From the NCBI RefSeq assembly GCF_001865575.2, contig NZ_CP017562.2, positions 1,178,001-1,242,000 of the forward strand: a stretch of DNA of 64,000 nt, read 5' to 3'. Below, piece after piece: positions 8,818 through 18,322 of the stretch (position 1 is the first letter of the stretch; the number at the start of each line of letters is the position of its first letter). The notes beneath the pieces are model-generated. The model was not told the DNA's origin, did not search any database, and worked only from the letters and a program-made list of their open reading frames with translations. The translations under genes were made by a program, and so were the position numbers. The DNA is from Paraburkholderia sprentiae WSM5005 (lineage in GTDB: Bacteria > Pseudomonadota > Gammaproteobacteria > Burkholderiales > Burkholderiaceae).

Positions 8818-9732
8818 ATGCCCGATGTGCGCAACGTGAACCTGAACCGCCTCGCGATCTTCGTCGCGGTGATCGACGCCGGCTCGTTGAGCGCCGCGGC
8901 GACCCGGCTCGGACTCGCCAAGACGATGGTCAGCACGCACATGCAGCGGCTCGAGGCTGAGGTCGGCGCGAGCCTGCTCGTGCGCACCACCCGGCGGCTC
9001 GGTGTGACCGAGGCGGGCCGCACGTTCTACGAGGCGAGCGTGAAGATTCTGCGCGCCACCGAGGACGCGCTCAACGCGCTCGGCGGCGAAAAATCGCCGG
9101 TGCGCGGCACGCTGCGCGTCAGTGCGCCGAACGACTATGGCACGCTCGTCGTCGCGCCCGCGCTGGTCGAATTGCGCCGCACGCATCCGCAGCTCGACAT
9201 CGAGCTGCTGAGCAGCGACCGCTACGTCGATCTGATTGCCGAGGGCATCGACGTCGCGATCCGGCTGGGTCGTCTCGCGGATTCCAACTATCGCGCGGTG
9301 AAGCTCGGCAGCTTCGTCAAGTGGCTGGTCGCGAGTCCCGAATTCGTGCAGACGTGGGGCATGCCGGACACGCCGTGCGCGTTGCAGGCGCTGCCTTATT
9401 GCGCGTTGTCGGTGCTGCCTCATCCGTTGATGCTCGATCTGCGGCACGTCGACGGCAAAACCGCGAGTGTGCGCTGCGCATCCGCGTTGCGCGTCAACAC
9501 GGCCGATGCCTGCCGCGCGGCGACGCTAGCGGGCGGCGGCATCGGTCTGTTGACCGACTTTTCGATCGCGGCCGACGTTGCCGCGGGACGGCTGATCCGG
9601 CTGCTGCCCGAATGGACCAGCGCACCCGCGAGCATCCAGGCCGTGTTTCCGCCGACGAGTCACCCGCCAGCGAAAGTGCGTGCATTGATCGACACGCTCA
9701 AACGAAGGCTCCCAGCGTCCCCCGCCGACTAG
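8818..9732 (+). CDS. LysR-family transcriptional regulator
   Basis: A regulator of 304 residues. The N-terminal winged HTH lies at about 10-60 (GSLSAAATRLGLAKTMVSTHMQRLE), and a periplasmic-binding-protein-like effector domain at about 95-300. It resembles the LysR subgroup commonly found next to GST or oxidoreductase genes. Its divergent position relative to the GST/PNPOx pair suggests it controls them from the shared region 8709-8817. Confidence 0.93.
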   Translation: MPDVRNVNLNRLAIFVAVIDAGSLSAAATRLGLAKTMVSTHMQRLEAEVGASLLVRTTRRLGVTEAGRTFYEASVKILRATEDALNALGGEKSPVRGTLRVSAPNDYGTLVVAPALVELRRTHPQLDIELLSSDRYVDLIAEGIDVAIRLGRLADSNYRAVKLGSFVKWLVASPEFVQTWGMPDTPCALQALPYCALSVLPHPLMLDLRHVDGKTASVRCASALRVNTADACRAATLAGGGIGLLTDFSIAADVAAGRLIRLLPEWTSAPASIQAVFPPTSHPPAKVRALIDTLKRRLPASPAD

Positions 9733-9878
9733 AACGAGCGCTGGCCGGCCGGTCCATTGGCGTTCCCATTCCAGCCCTACGGCGGTTAGCTTCTATCCGC
9801 GCAAGCGCCCGATTTGCTCTACTGCGACGATGCGCGCCGCGCCCCGCGGCATCGCCTGATCGTCCATGTGGAGAGTTT

Positions 9879-10754
9879 ATGTCCGCCATTTCACGCCCTG
9901 CTCAAGGCGTTCTCACCGTCGCGTGTCCGAGCGCCGCGGGCCAGGTTGCCGCCGTCGCTGGCTTTCTCGAACGGCATCGATGCTACGTCGACGAGCTCAC
10001 CGTATTCGACGACGAACTCAGCGAGCGCTTTTTCGTGCGCTGCGTGTTTCACCACGTCGATCGCGACGACGCGCTGCAGATCGCCATGCTGAAGCAGGAA
10101 TTCACGCCGATCGCCGAACGCTTCAGAATGATCTGGGCGATCCACGATCTGTCGAGCCGGCCGAAAGTGCTGATCATGGTGTCCAAACTCGAACACTGTC
10201 TCGCCGATCTGCTGTTTCGCTGGCGCATGGGCGAGCTGAAGATGGACATCGTCGGCATCGGCTCGAATCACCGCGACCTCGAACCGCTCGCGCGGCAGCA
10301 CGGCCTGCCGTTTCATCACCTACCGATGACGGCAGATACCAAACCGCAACAGGAAGCCCAACTGCTCGACCTGTTCGACTCGTCCGGCGCGGAGCTGCTG
10401 ATCCTCGCGCGCTACATGCAGATCCTGTCGGCCGAAACGAGCCGGGCGCTCGCCGCGCGCGCGATCAATATCCACCATTCGTTCCTACCCGGTTTCAAAG
10501 GGGCGAGGCCGTACCATCAGGCCCATGCGCGCGGCGTCAAGGTGATCGGCGCCACCGCGCACTTCGTGACCGACGATCTCGACGAAGGTCCGATCATCGA
10601 GCAGGAGGTCGAACGGGTCGATCACTCGTACAGCGCCGAACGACTACTGACGACCGGACGCGACGTCGAATGCATCACGCTCGCGCGCGCGGTGAAGGCG
10701 TTCGTCGAACGGCGCGTGTTCATCAACGGCGAGCGCACCGTGGTGCTGCGGTAA
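9879..10754 (+). CDS. purU: Formyltetrahydrofolate deformylase
   Basis: Hydrolyses 10-formyl-tetrahydrofolate to formate and tetrahydrofolate (291 residues). An N-terminal ACT-type domain (about 10-90) is followed by a formyltransferase-fold catalytic domain. The catalytic Asn-His-Asp set is visible in INIHHSFLPGFKGA and in the later VTDDLDEGPIIEQ. In betaine catabolism, demethylation floods the folate pool with one-carbon units, and PurU recycles tetrahydrofolate. This explains its place beside the betaine genes. The ATG at 9879 follows GTGGAGAG. The frame is open further upstream to 9321, but only across the LysR gene. Confidence 0.95.
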   Translation: MSAISRPAQGVLTVACPSAAGQVAAVAGFLERHRCYVDELTVFDDELSERFFVRCVFHHVDRDDALQIAMLKQEFTPIAERFRMIWAIHDLSSRPKVLIMVSKLEHCLADLLFRWRMGELKMDIVGIGSNHRDLEPLARQHGLPFHHLPMTADTKPQQEAQLLDLFDSSGAELLILARYMQILSAETSRALAARAINIHHSFLPGFKGARPYHQAHARGVKVIGATAHFVTDDLDEGPIIEQEVERVDHSYSAERLLTTGRDVECITLARAVKAFVERRVFINGERTVVLR

Positions 10755-10758
10755 ACAG

Positions 10759-10786
10759 AAAAACGCCGCTAACAAGCGGCGTTTTT
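10759..10786. terminator. Bidirectional rho-independent terminator
   Basis: AAAAACGCCGCT-AACA-AGCGGCGTTTTT: a perfect GC-rich stem with a 4-base loop and A/T tracts on both sides. It sits between the convergent ends of purU and the betaine-binding-protein gene and can serve both. Confidence 0.92.
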
Positions 10787-10812
10787 CATGTGCTGCGCCG
10801 ACGCTTGCCGGC

Positions 10813-11670
10813 TTACTTCACCCAGCTATCCACTCGATCCGAATGCGCGCTGATCCACGCGTCGGCGGCGGCAACCGGTTTTTCGCCATTCTGCGTGGCC
10901 AGCATCACCGCGTCGATCTCGCCGGGCTTCCATTGGAACTTCTTCAGGAACGCGACCACCGTCGGCGCTTTTTTCTCGAGCTCGGGATTTATCACACTAT
11001 CCACGTGCTCCGCTTCACCGAATACCTTTTTCGGATCGTCAAGGAATTTCAGCTTGTACTTCGCGAACATCCAGTGCGGCTTCCAGCCGGTGACGATGAT
11101 CGGTTTGCTGGCCGCCTCCGAGCGCGCCAGTTCGGCCGTCATCGCGCTGCCGGAACTCGGCATCAACTGATAGTCGAGCCCGTAGGCCTTGATCGCCTCG
11201 CTGGTTTTCTGCATCACGCCAGCGCCAGCGTCGATGCCGACGATACGCGCGCCGAATTCCGACTTCTTCGCCTGCAGATCGCCGACGCTCTTCACGTCCG
11301 CACTGTCCGGCACGATCAGACCGATCTTCGCGTCGTTGAAGTTCGGCCCGAGGTCGACCACCTTGTCCTTGAAGTTGTTCCAGTACGCGCCGTGCGTGAC
11401 CGGCAGCCACGCGGACAGCGTCGCGTCGAGATCGCCGCGCGCGACGCCCTGCCACATCACACCGGCGGCCACCGGCACCAGTTGCACCTGATAGCCGAGG
11501 CGTTTCTCGATCACCTGGGCGGCGACGTTCGACGTCGCAACGCTATCGTCCCAGCCCTCCACGTACCCGATCTTGATGGTCGGCTTCGAATCGGCCGACA
11601 CACCCGCACTGCCCGCCGCCAGCATCACACCCAACGCGCTTGCCACCACCATCTTTCCGATCAGTCTCAT
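10813..11670 (-). CDS. Glycine betaine/quaternary amine ABC transporter substrate-binding protein
   Basis: A periplasmic binding protein of 285 residues, OpuAC/ProX type. The signal peptide spans about 1-26 (cut near VSA-DS). The mature part starts IKIGYVEGWDDSVA and holds the aromatic residues typical of a cage for a trimethylammonium head (GWDD, WLPVTHGAYW, GWKPHWMF). It is the last gene of the leftward operon, after gbcB. No permease or ATPase is adjacent. The only matching transporter parts in the window are at 36803-38873. The start at 11670 has GGGAG upstream and begins the signal peptide, so the longer frame to 11811 is rejected. Carnitine- or choline-specific relatives look the same, so the ligand is inferred from context. 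Confidence 0.88.
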   Translation of the reverse strand: MRLIGKMVVASALGVMLAAGSAGVSADSKPTIKIGYVEGWDDSVATSNVAAQVIEKRLGYQVQLVPVAAGVMWQGVARGDLDATLSAWLPVTHGAYWNNFKDKVVDLGPNFNDAKIGLIVPDSADVKSVGDLQAKKSEFGARIVGIDAGAGVMQKTSEAIKAYGLDYQLMPSSGSAMTAELARSEAASKPIIVTGWKPHWMFAKYKLKFLDDPKKVFGEAEHVDSVINPELEKKAPTVVAFLKKFQWKPGEIDAVMLATQNGEKPVAAADAWISAHSDRVDSWVK

Positions 11671-11850
11671 CGCCGTTCTCCCGTTGATCCATTTGCCCAT
11701 TGACGCGTATGCCATCGAACCGCTCATCGCGCATTTAGAATCGCCAACCAGAATTGCCGGGTAGCGTTGTTTTGCGACATGCAGTTGTCCGCAGGCGACT
11801 TCCACGCACATCCACCGGTGTTTGCCGTGTTGGTGTGCTTATCAGTCGTA

Positions 11851-13032
11851 TTACTTATCGACGACCAGATCGGTCAGCGGCTTGCTACAGCACAGCAGCA
11901 CCATGCCTTGATCGATCTCGCGCTGACGGATACCGCCCGCGTGCTTCATCGCCACTTCGCCGGACACGAGCTTCACCTTGCAGGTGCCGCACATGCCTTG
12001 CGTGCATGACGCCGGCAGCCGCACGCCCGCCTGCTTCGCCGCATCGAGCACATGCTGGCCGCCGCCGCACTCGATCTCACGATGACTGCGCGTAAAGCTC
12101 ACCTTGAACCGCGTTGCCGTTTCGACCGGGGCGGGCGTATCCGGCGGCGTATCGGCGATATGCGGCTCGGCCAATTGCGGGGCCACGTCGACCACGGTCT
12201 CGAAGGAAAAGCTTTCCTCGTGATAGTGCTGACGATCGAAGCCGCCTTCGTCGAGCAGATTGCGCACCGCCTGCATGTACGGCGCGGGGCCGCAGGTGAA
12301 AATCTCGCGCTCCAGAAAATCCGGCGCAATCAGCTTTAGCAACGGCAGCGTCAGAAAGCCGGTGATGCCAGGCCAATTGGTGCGCGTGCCCACGCGCTCG
12401 CAGACGAACGCGGTACGGAAATGCGCCTGATTCGCGGCGATCAGATCGAGCTCGCGAGCGAAGATGATGTCGTCCGGCGTGCGCGCGCTATGCACGAAGA
12501 CGATATCGCTGTCCTCGCCGAGTTCATGGTGCGCGCGGCTCATCGACATCAACGGCGTAATGCCGGAGCCCGCCGACAAAAACAGGAACTTGCGCGCCGG
12601 GTACCGCGCGCAGGTGAATTCGCCGGCGGGCCCCAGCACACGCACCTGCATGCCCGCATGCAGATGATCGTGCAGCCAGTTGGATACGGGGCCGCCCGGC
12701 ACCCGCTTCACGGTAATCGAAATCGTATGCGGCCGCGTGGGCGGTGAAGAGATCGTATAGCAGCGATTGACCCGCTCCCCGTCGATCTCCAACTCCAGCG
12801 TGATGAACTGCCCCGGCTCGAATACGAACGCCCGACCGGATGGCGCGCGGAAGAAGAAGCTCTTCACGTCGTGCGTTTCGTTGCGGACCTGGCAGCACTC
12901 CAGCGTGTCGTCGGCGTCGCTGTTCCAGCGCGCGGGCAGCGCGTCCCAGAAGCGCGGCTGCGTGACGCGGCTCGGCGCGTCGCTTGAATTCCGCTCGATG
13001 TCCAGATGAAACATGGCCTGATCGCGCATCAT
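11851..13032 (-). CDS. gbcB: Glycine betaine demethylase, reductase subunit
   Basis: Electron-transfer partner of the GbcA oxygenase (393 residues). It has an FAD-binding ferredoxin-reductase domain (RCYTISSPP for flavin), an NAD-binding domain (LSAGSGITPLMSM, then FTCGPAPYM), and a C-terminal plant-type 2Fe-2S domain with the Cys pattern CTQGMCGTC and a distal Cys. It passes electrons from NADH through FAD and 2Fe-2S to GbcA. It lies 34 bases after gbcA. The adjacent ATGs at 13032/13029 are favoured over a longer start at 13053. Confidence 0.92.
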   Translation of the reverse strand: MMRDQAMFHLDIERNSSDAPSRVTQPRFWDALPARWNSDADDTLECCQVRNETHDVKSFFFRAPSGRAFVFEPGQFITLELEIDGERVNRCYTISSPPTRPHTISITVKRVPGGPVSNWLHDHLHAGMQVRVLGPAGEFTCARYPARKFLFLSAGSGITPLMSMSRAHHELGEDSDIVFVHSARTPDDIIFARELDLIAANQAHFRTAFVCERVGTRTNWPGITGFLTLPLLKLIAPDFLEREIFTCGPAPYMQAVRNLLDEGGFDRQHYHEESFSFETVVDVAPQLAEPHIADTPPDTPAPVETATRFKVSFTRSHREIECGGGQHVLDAAKQAGVRLPASCTQGMCGTCKVKLVSGEVAMKHAGGIRQREIDQGMVLLCCSKPLTDLVVDK

Positions 13033-13066
13033 GGTTGTCCCCCCGCTCCTCATTGCGGTGTTGCGC

Positions 13067-14353
13067 TCAGCGCGCGAACGACACGACTTTCTCGTCGTGC
13101 GATGCCTGCGGTTTTGCGTCGTGATCCGCGAGACGGCCGATATACCACTCGCAGAACTTTTCGACGAGCCCCTCGGTGAACGGCGAGTACGGACCCGGCT
13201 GATACGCGCTGCTCGTTACGCCGCGCTGCGAATATTCGACGAGCGTGCGATCCTGGTCGTTCGTCGCACGCCACACGGCGGTCAGATTGTCGACGTCGTA
13301 GTCGATGCCTTCGCGCGCGTCCTTATGCACGAGCCACTTGGTGCGCACCAGCGTTTTGCCGGCCGACAGCGGAATCGCCGAGAAACTGACGATATGGTCG
13401 CTCATGAAGTGATGCCACGAATTCGGCTGGGTCCAGAACGACAGGCCGCCGAGATCCGCATGCTTGAAACCGCCGAGCAGTTTCTTCGAGGCGATCTTCG
13501 CGTCGAGCGTCTGCGATTCGCCGTCGCGATCGAGCGGCAGACGTTGCGTACGGAACCCGGTGACGAGATCGGCGAGCCGCTCGATTTCCGCCGACGGCAA
13601 CTGCATCGCCTCCCACTGCGCGGTGCGACGAGCCACTGTCGCCTCGAACGCAGCCATGCCCTCCTCGTTCGCGGGCGTGCGCTGATAACCGAAGCCGTAT
13701 TCGTACAGCGAGACGGTGAGCTCGGGATGGTTCGCGACGCAGTGATAGCACTCGCGATTGTTCTCCATCGTCAGCTTCCAGTTGCCCTCCTCGATGATGT
13801 CGATCGACGCGGCGATCTTGCAGCCGGCCAGATCGTGCGGCAACAGGTACGGCTCCATCGCGGCGCGCATCACGGAAAAATCGGCGGGCGGCTGCTCCGC
13901 GAGGCAGATGAAAATCAGCCCGGCGAGGTTCTCGACGTGCACCGCTTTCAGGCTATGTTTGCAGCGGTCGAACTGATCGCCCATGTGTTCGGCGAACATC
14001 AGCTCGCCATCGAGGCCGTACGTCCAGCTGTGATACGGACAGACGATATTGCCGAGTGAGCCCTTGCCGGTATTGCACAGACGCGCGCCGCGATGGCGGC
14101 ATACGTTATGAAACGCGCGCACCCGCATGTCATCGTCGCGCACGATCAGGATCGAATCGTCGCCGATTTCGACTGTCACATAGTCGCCCGGCTCGGGCAC
14201 GTCGGGCTCGACCGCGACCTGAATCCAGTGCTGGCGGAAGATCGCATCGATGTCGAGCGAGAAGATGTCCTCGCTCGTATAGAACGGCGCTTCCAGCGTG
14301 TAATTCTGCTTGCGGCGTTCGATCATTGCGCGAACGTCTGCGGAAACTTTCAT
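13067..14353 (-). CDS. gbcA: Glycine betaine demethylase, Rieske oxygenase subunit
   Basis: Oxidatively removes one methyl group from glycine betaine, giving dimethylglycine and formaldehyde (428 residues). The Rieske 2Fe-2S site is Cys85-X-His87 and Cys105-X2-His108 (CRH ... CPYH). The mononuclear iron site lies near residues 199-209 (RECYHCVANH, His204 and His209). Its neighbours fit the pathway: reductase gbcB downstream and the next-step enzymes dgcAB/etfAB upstream in the same operon. Choline- or carnitine-type Rieske oxygenases share the fold, but the surrounding pathway makes the betaine assignment strong. Confidence 0.95.
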   Translation of the reverse strand: MKVSADVRAMIERRKQNYTLEAPFYTSEDIFSLDIDAIFRQHWIQVAVEPDVPEPGDYVTVEIGDDSILIVRDDDMRVRAFHNVCRHRGARLCNTGKGSLGNIVCPYHSWTYGLDGELMFAEHMGDQFDRCKHSLKAVHVENLAGLIFICLAEQPPADFSVMRAAMEPYLLPHDLAGCKIAASIDIIEEGNWKLTMENNRECYHCVANHPELTVSLYEYGFGYQRTPANEEGMAAFEATVARRTAQWEAMQLPSAEIERLADLVTGFRTQRLPLDRDGESQTLDAKIASKKLLGGFKHADLGGLSFWTQPNSWHHFMSDHIVSFSAIPLSAGKTLVRTKWLVHKDAREGIDYDVDNLTAVWRATNDQDRTLVEYSQRGVTSSAYQPGPYSPFTEGLVEKFCEWYIGRLADHDAKPQASHDEKVVSFAR

Positions 14354-14426
14354 GGTGTGCTCCGTTGCGTGTCACGTCTGGCGCCGCGCCAGGCCCTCCT
14401 GGTCGCATGCTGGCCCGAACCGGAAT

Positions 14427-15206
14427 TCAGTAATCCACCAGTTGATGCTCGCGCAAATACGCGAGGATCACTTGTGCTTTTTCGACGGAACTCCCTTCAA
14501 TTACGACGCTGCCGCCGCGGCTCTCGGTCGTCGTCGCCGACAGCATGCGCGCGTGGCCCGAGCGCTTTTCGGCGGCGGCGAGGCGCACCGGTTTCGCGGT
14601 GGCGGGGCCAACGGTCCATGCGGACGGCTCGCCAGCGGTAGCGGGCCCGGCGCCGGCGAGCGGCGCGGCGACGCACTCGATCGTGCCTTCGCGCAGCCGC
14701 GCATACGCGTACGACGTCGCGGCGTTCGCGAGCGGATGCACGGCGATCAACGCGGGCAGCCGCACTTCGACGCGCCGTCGCAGGCCCTTCGGCATGAACT
14801 GCCGGACCTGCGCGCAACCGTCGCGCAGAGCCAGATCGACGGCGGCGCCGACCAGCGGCACGGCCAGCGCATGCGCGACGCGATACGGCAGCATGCCGCT
14901 ATCGAAGCCGCCTTCGGCGCGCGTGCCGGTTAGCACCAGCTCGTAGCCGCGCAAACGCGCGGCGAGTTGCGGCGCGGGATCGGCGTCGGGCGGCATCTCG
15001 AGCACGTCGACCGAACGCGCGCCGAGCGCCAGATACTCGTTCAACGCGGCGTTCGACGGATCGCCCGCGTGCAGCACGTCGAGCCTCGCGCCGCTCGTTG
15101 CGGCGAGCGACAGCGCCAGCGTCAACGCGACCGCGTCGTTGCGGCTGTAGCGTGCGACGCCGCTGACCGGATGACGTCCGACCGAAACCAGCACGGCGAT
15201 CTTCAT
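14427..15206 (-). CDS. etfB: Electron transfer flavoprotein, beta-type subunit of dimethylglycine dehydrogenase
   Basis: A protein of 259 residues, starting MKIAVLVSVGRHPVSG with the ETF-beta fold (LVLTGTRAEGGFDSG nucleotide region). It forms a heterodimer with the alpha-type subunit encoded immediately upstream, and the two genes overlap as ATGA at 15203-15206. In dgc operons this ETF pair accepts electrons from DgcA and passes them on through the Fe-S protein DgcB. The start at 15206 is fixed by that overlap. The frame continues upstream only inside etfA. Confidence 0.9.
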   Translation of the reverse strand: MKIAVLVSVGRHPVSGVARYSRNDAVALTLALSLAATSGARLDVLHAGDPSNAALNEYLALGARSVDVLEMPPDADPAPQLAARLRGYELVLTGTRAEGGFDSGMLPYRVAHALAVPLVGAAVDLALRDGCAQVRQFMPKGLRRRVEVRLPALIAVHPLANAATSYAYARLREGTIECVAAPLAGAGPATAGEPSAWTVGPATAKPVRLAAAEKRSGHARMLSATTTESRGGSVVIEGSSVEKAQVILAYLREHQLVDY

Positions 15207-16399
15207 GCGAGCACTCCTTCGGCAAGCTTGCCCGGCTGCGACAGCGTGGCCGGGGTGGCGCGCGCGCCGCGCGCCGCGGCCGCCGCCTGGTTGAGCGCCG
15301 CGATGGTTTCCTGCGCGTCCGCGATCACGGTCAGATCCGCGCGCTTGGCGATCGGCGCGCTCGCGTCGAGATTCACGGCGATCACGTGGCGGCAATCCTT
15401 GATGCCCTGCAGATGCTGCACCGCGCCCGAAATGCCGAACGCGATATAAACGCTCGCCTCGACGGTCTTGCCGGTCGCGCCGATCTGCTTGTCGCGTGTG
15501 AACTTGCCGTCGTCCACGGCGACCCGGCTCGCGCCGATCGCCGCGCCGAGGGTCGTCGCGAGCCGCTCGAAGGCAGGTACGTCGCTCACGCCGTTGCCGG
15601 CCGATACGATGAAATCCGCCTCCTCCAGCGCAACCTGTGCCGCGTCGATTTCGTCGATGCCGAGATCGCGTATCGCGCGTTGTGCGTTCGCGGCTTCTGC
15701 GTCACCGTCAAAGCGCCACGCGACCCGCTCGCCTGCGCCGACGAACGGCAGCTTCGGATCGACCGCATGCGGCGCAAGCAGCACGACTTCGGGCAGCGCG
15801 CGGCTGGCGCGCGCCGTATTCGCGCGAATCTGGGTAGATACGTGTGTGGCATCGATCTCGACGACGTGCGTCGCGACGCTTGCGTCGGCCGCCGCCGCAT
15901 AACGGCGGCCGAGCTCGCCGTCGCCGGTCGCGTTGTCGGGCAGAAAGACATGGGCTGGCGCGTAGGCCGCGACGCATGCCGCCAGCGCGTTCAGTTCATC
16001 GTCCGGCGCGTACGTGCGCCGATCGAACATCGGCAATTCGATCAGCTTGTCCGCGCCGAGCGCGGCGGCATCGCCGGTGAATTCGCCGAATACGAGCAGC
16101 ACGACCTCGGTGCGCGCGTCCGCAATCAGCGCGGCGGCGGCAAGCGTCTGACGCGCGTGTTCATCGAGCGCGCCGCGATCCGCGTGCGCCGCGACCAGCA
16201 GCACATGGTGCGGCGTGGCCGTGGTGCGGCGCGGCTTCGGCTGTTCGCCGTGCGCGGCGTGACGCGCGTCGGCTCGCGACGCATTCCCCGCATCGGCCGC
16301 GCCGACCTCGCCAACGACACCGAGCGTGATGCGCCTGCGTCCTTGTGCCGTCACCGTGAACGGCCGGCGCGGATCGATTCGTTTGAGCGTATTCATCAT
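15203..16399 (-). CDS. etfA: Electron transfer flavoprotein, alpha-type subunit
   Basis: A protein of 398 residues. The C-terminal FAD-binding domain of ETF-alpha is clear (VSAGNGVSD, DKQIGATGKTVEASVYIAFGISGAVQH, then AVNLDASAPI). An Ala-rich nucleotide-binding-like N-terminal half precedes it. The first 65 or so residues are a variable basic extension, making it longer than housekeeping ETF-alpha, as is usual for the dgc-linked version. It starts 4 bases after the dgcB stop and overlaps etfB by 4 bases. Confidence 0.9.
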   Translation of the reverse strand: MMNTLKRIDPRRPFTVTAQGRRRITLGVVGEVGAADAGNASRADARHAAHGEQPKPRRTTATPHHVLLVAAHADRGALDEHARQTLAAAALIADARTEVVLLVFGEFTGDAAALGADKLIELPMFDRRTYAPDDELNALAACVAAYAPAHVFLPDNATGDGELGRRYAAAADASVATHVVEIDATHVSTQIRANTARASRALPEVVLLAPHAVDPKLPFVGAGERVAWRFDGDAEAANAQRAIRDLGIDEIDAAQVALEEADFIVSAGNGVSDVPAFERLATTLGAAIGASRVAVDDGKFTRDKQIGATGKTVEASVYIAFGISGAVQHLQGIKDCRHVIAVNLDASAPIAKRADLTVIADAQETIAALNQAAAAARGARATPATLSQPGKLAEGVLA

Positions 16400-16403
16400 C
16401 GCG

Positions 16404-18320
16404 TTACTCCAGCGCCGCGGCGACCAGTTCGGCCACGTCCAGCACTTCCGGTCGCGGCCCCACTACCCCTTCGAGCATCGCCGTGCAATTCGGGCAGCCG
16501 ACTGCGACGATCTCGGCGCCGCTCGCGCGCGCATCGTCGATACGGATGTCGGGGATGCGCCGCTTGCCCGGGATATCGGTCAACGGTGCGCCGCCACCGC
16601 CACCGCAGCAGCGTCCGCGCAGGCCGTGACGCTCCATCTCGACGACCTTGATGCCGATGCTCTTCAGCACGCGGCGCGGCGCTTCGGTCTCGCCGTTGTA
16701 ACGGCCCAGATAGCACGGGTCGTGATACGTGATGTTGCGCTCCGCGACGGCGGCGGCCGCGCGCGGCGACAGCTTGCCGCTCGCGATCAGTGCGTCGATC
16801 AACGCGGTGTGATGCTGCACCTCATAGAAGCCGCCGAGCGCGCGATATTCGTTGCGCAGGCTATGCAGCACGTGGGGATCGGCCGTGACGATGCGCGCGA
16901 ACGAGTACTGCGCGAGCGTACCGATCAGCCTACGGGCCAATTGCTGGAACGTCGCTTCGTCGCCGAGCCGCCGCGCGGTGTCGCCGGTATCGGTTTCGAC
17001 GCCGCCCAGCACCGCGTAATCGACGCCCGCGCGGTTCAGCACCTTGACGAGCGCGCGCAGCGTGCGCTGATAGCGCATGTCGAACGCGCCTTCGCCGGCG
17101 ATCAGCAGCACGTCCACGTGGCGGCCCGGCTGCGCGACCTGCACCTGCAGATCGACGGCCCAGTCGTAACGCGCGCCGATGTCGTAGCCGTTGACGCTGC
17201 CGGTTTCACGCAGATTCGCGAGCGTCGCCGGCCCTTTGCCCGGCACGCGGCCTTCGACGAGCGTCTGATTGCGGCGCATGTCCACGATCGCGTCGACGTG
17301 CTCGATCAGCATCGGGCACTCCTGCACGCAGGCGCGGCAGGTCGTGCAGGACCACAGCGTGTCCGCTTCGATCAGACTGGAGATCAGCGGCTTGCCTGGC
17401 GCGCCCGCGTGCTTGCCGAGCGGAATGCCGGGCGTCGGGCTGCCTGCGTACTGCGCGTCGGTGCCGCCGACCATGCCGGTCACCAGATCCTGAATCAGCT
17501 TCTTCGGGTTCAGCGGCTGACCCGCCGCGAACGCGGGGCACGCCGCTTCGCATTTGCCGCATTGCACGCAGGCGTCGAAGCTGAGCAACTGGTTCCAGCG
17601 GAATTCGACCGGTTTGCCGACGCCGTATTCCTTCGCGTCGAGCAGCGGCGCTTTCAGCGCGGTGGGCGGCACCGCGTCGCGAGCGGCGGCAAAACCGGCA
17701 AAACGCTCCTGACGCGGATGAAACGCGAGGTGCAGCAGACCGGCCAACGCATGTTTCATCGGACCGCCGCGCGCCGCGCCGAATGTCATCGTGAACGCGC
17801 CCGCCGCGATCAGCAGCGCGACCAGCACGGCGAGCGCGCCGGACATCGCCGCCGCCGGCAGCGCGACGAACAGCGCGAGACCGAGCGCGAACCCGCCGAG
17901 CAGCAGCGGCAACTGATCCCATGGTCCGCGCGACAAACGCGCCGGCACCGTCTTCGCGCCATGCCGGCGGCGCCAGACGAACACCGTGCCGATCAGCATC
18001 ACCAGCGCGGCGACGAAGATCAGCTTGTCGAGCCACGGCGAGTAGAGCGCGAGGCCGTAGTTGACGAACACGAGCGCCATCGCGAGCAGCGCGCCCCCCG
18101 CCGTGGCCACGTGCGTGCGGGCGATGTACGGATCGCGCGCGACCACGTGATGCAGGTCGACGAAGTAGCGCTTAGGGATCGCGAGCAGATTGGTCCAGCC
18201 ATAGGCGCCCGCGGGGCTCGCGCGGCCCTCGCGCCAGTACGCGGCGCGGCGTGCCAGCGCGAACGCGAGACCGGCCACCGACACCCACAGCAGGATGGTG
18301 ATGACAAACACGGGGCTCAT
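16404..18320 (-). CDS. dgcB: Dimethylglycine catabolism membrane Fe-S protein
   Basis: A protein of 638 residues that probably carries electrons from the DgcA/ETF complex to the quinone pool. The N-terminal third is hydrophobic with four to five membrane segments. Two 4Fe-4S motifs follow (CVQCGKCEAACP and CTTCRACVQECP). The C-terminal half has CCG-type domains (CCGGGGG and CPNC), as in heterodisulfide-reductase-like proteins. The ATG at 18320 lies 2 bases after the dgcA stop, implying tight translational coupling. Confidence 0.93.
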   Translation of the reverse strand: MSPVFVITILLWVSVAGLAFALARRAAYWREGRASPAGAYGWTNLLAIPKRYFVDLHHVVARDPYIARTHVATAGGALLAMALVFVNYGLALYSPWLDKLIFVAALVMLIGTVFVWRRRHGAKTVPARLSRGPWDQLPLLLGGFALGLALFVALPAAAMSGALAVLVALLIAAGAFTMTFGAARGGPMKHALAGLLHLAFHPRQERFAGFAAARDAVPPTALKAPLLDAKEYGVGKPVEFRWNQLLSFDACVQCGKCEAACPAFAAGQPLNPKKLIQDLVTGMVGGTDAQYAGSPTPGIPLGKHAGAPGKPLISSLIEADTLWSCTTCRACVQECPMLIEHVDAIVDMRRNQTLVEGRVPGKGPATLANLRETGSVNGYDIGARYDWAVDLQVQVAQPGRHVDVLLIAGEGAFDMRYQRTLRALVKVLNRAGVDYAVLGGVETDTGDTARRLGDEATFQQLARRLIGTLAQYSFARIVTADPHVLHSLRNEYRALGGFYEVQHHTALIDALIASGKLSPRAAAAVAERNITYHDPCYLGRYNGETEAPRRVLKSIGIKVVEMERHGLRGRCCGGGGGAPLTDIPGKRRIPDIRIDDARASGAEIVAVGCPNCTAMLEGVVGPRPEVLDVAELVAAALE

Positions 18321-18322
18321 CG

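Noticed and set aside
9321..9878. Long upstream extension of purU
   Set aside because: The extra residues come from another frame of the LysR gene. The PurU family start at 9879 has its own ribosome binding site.
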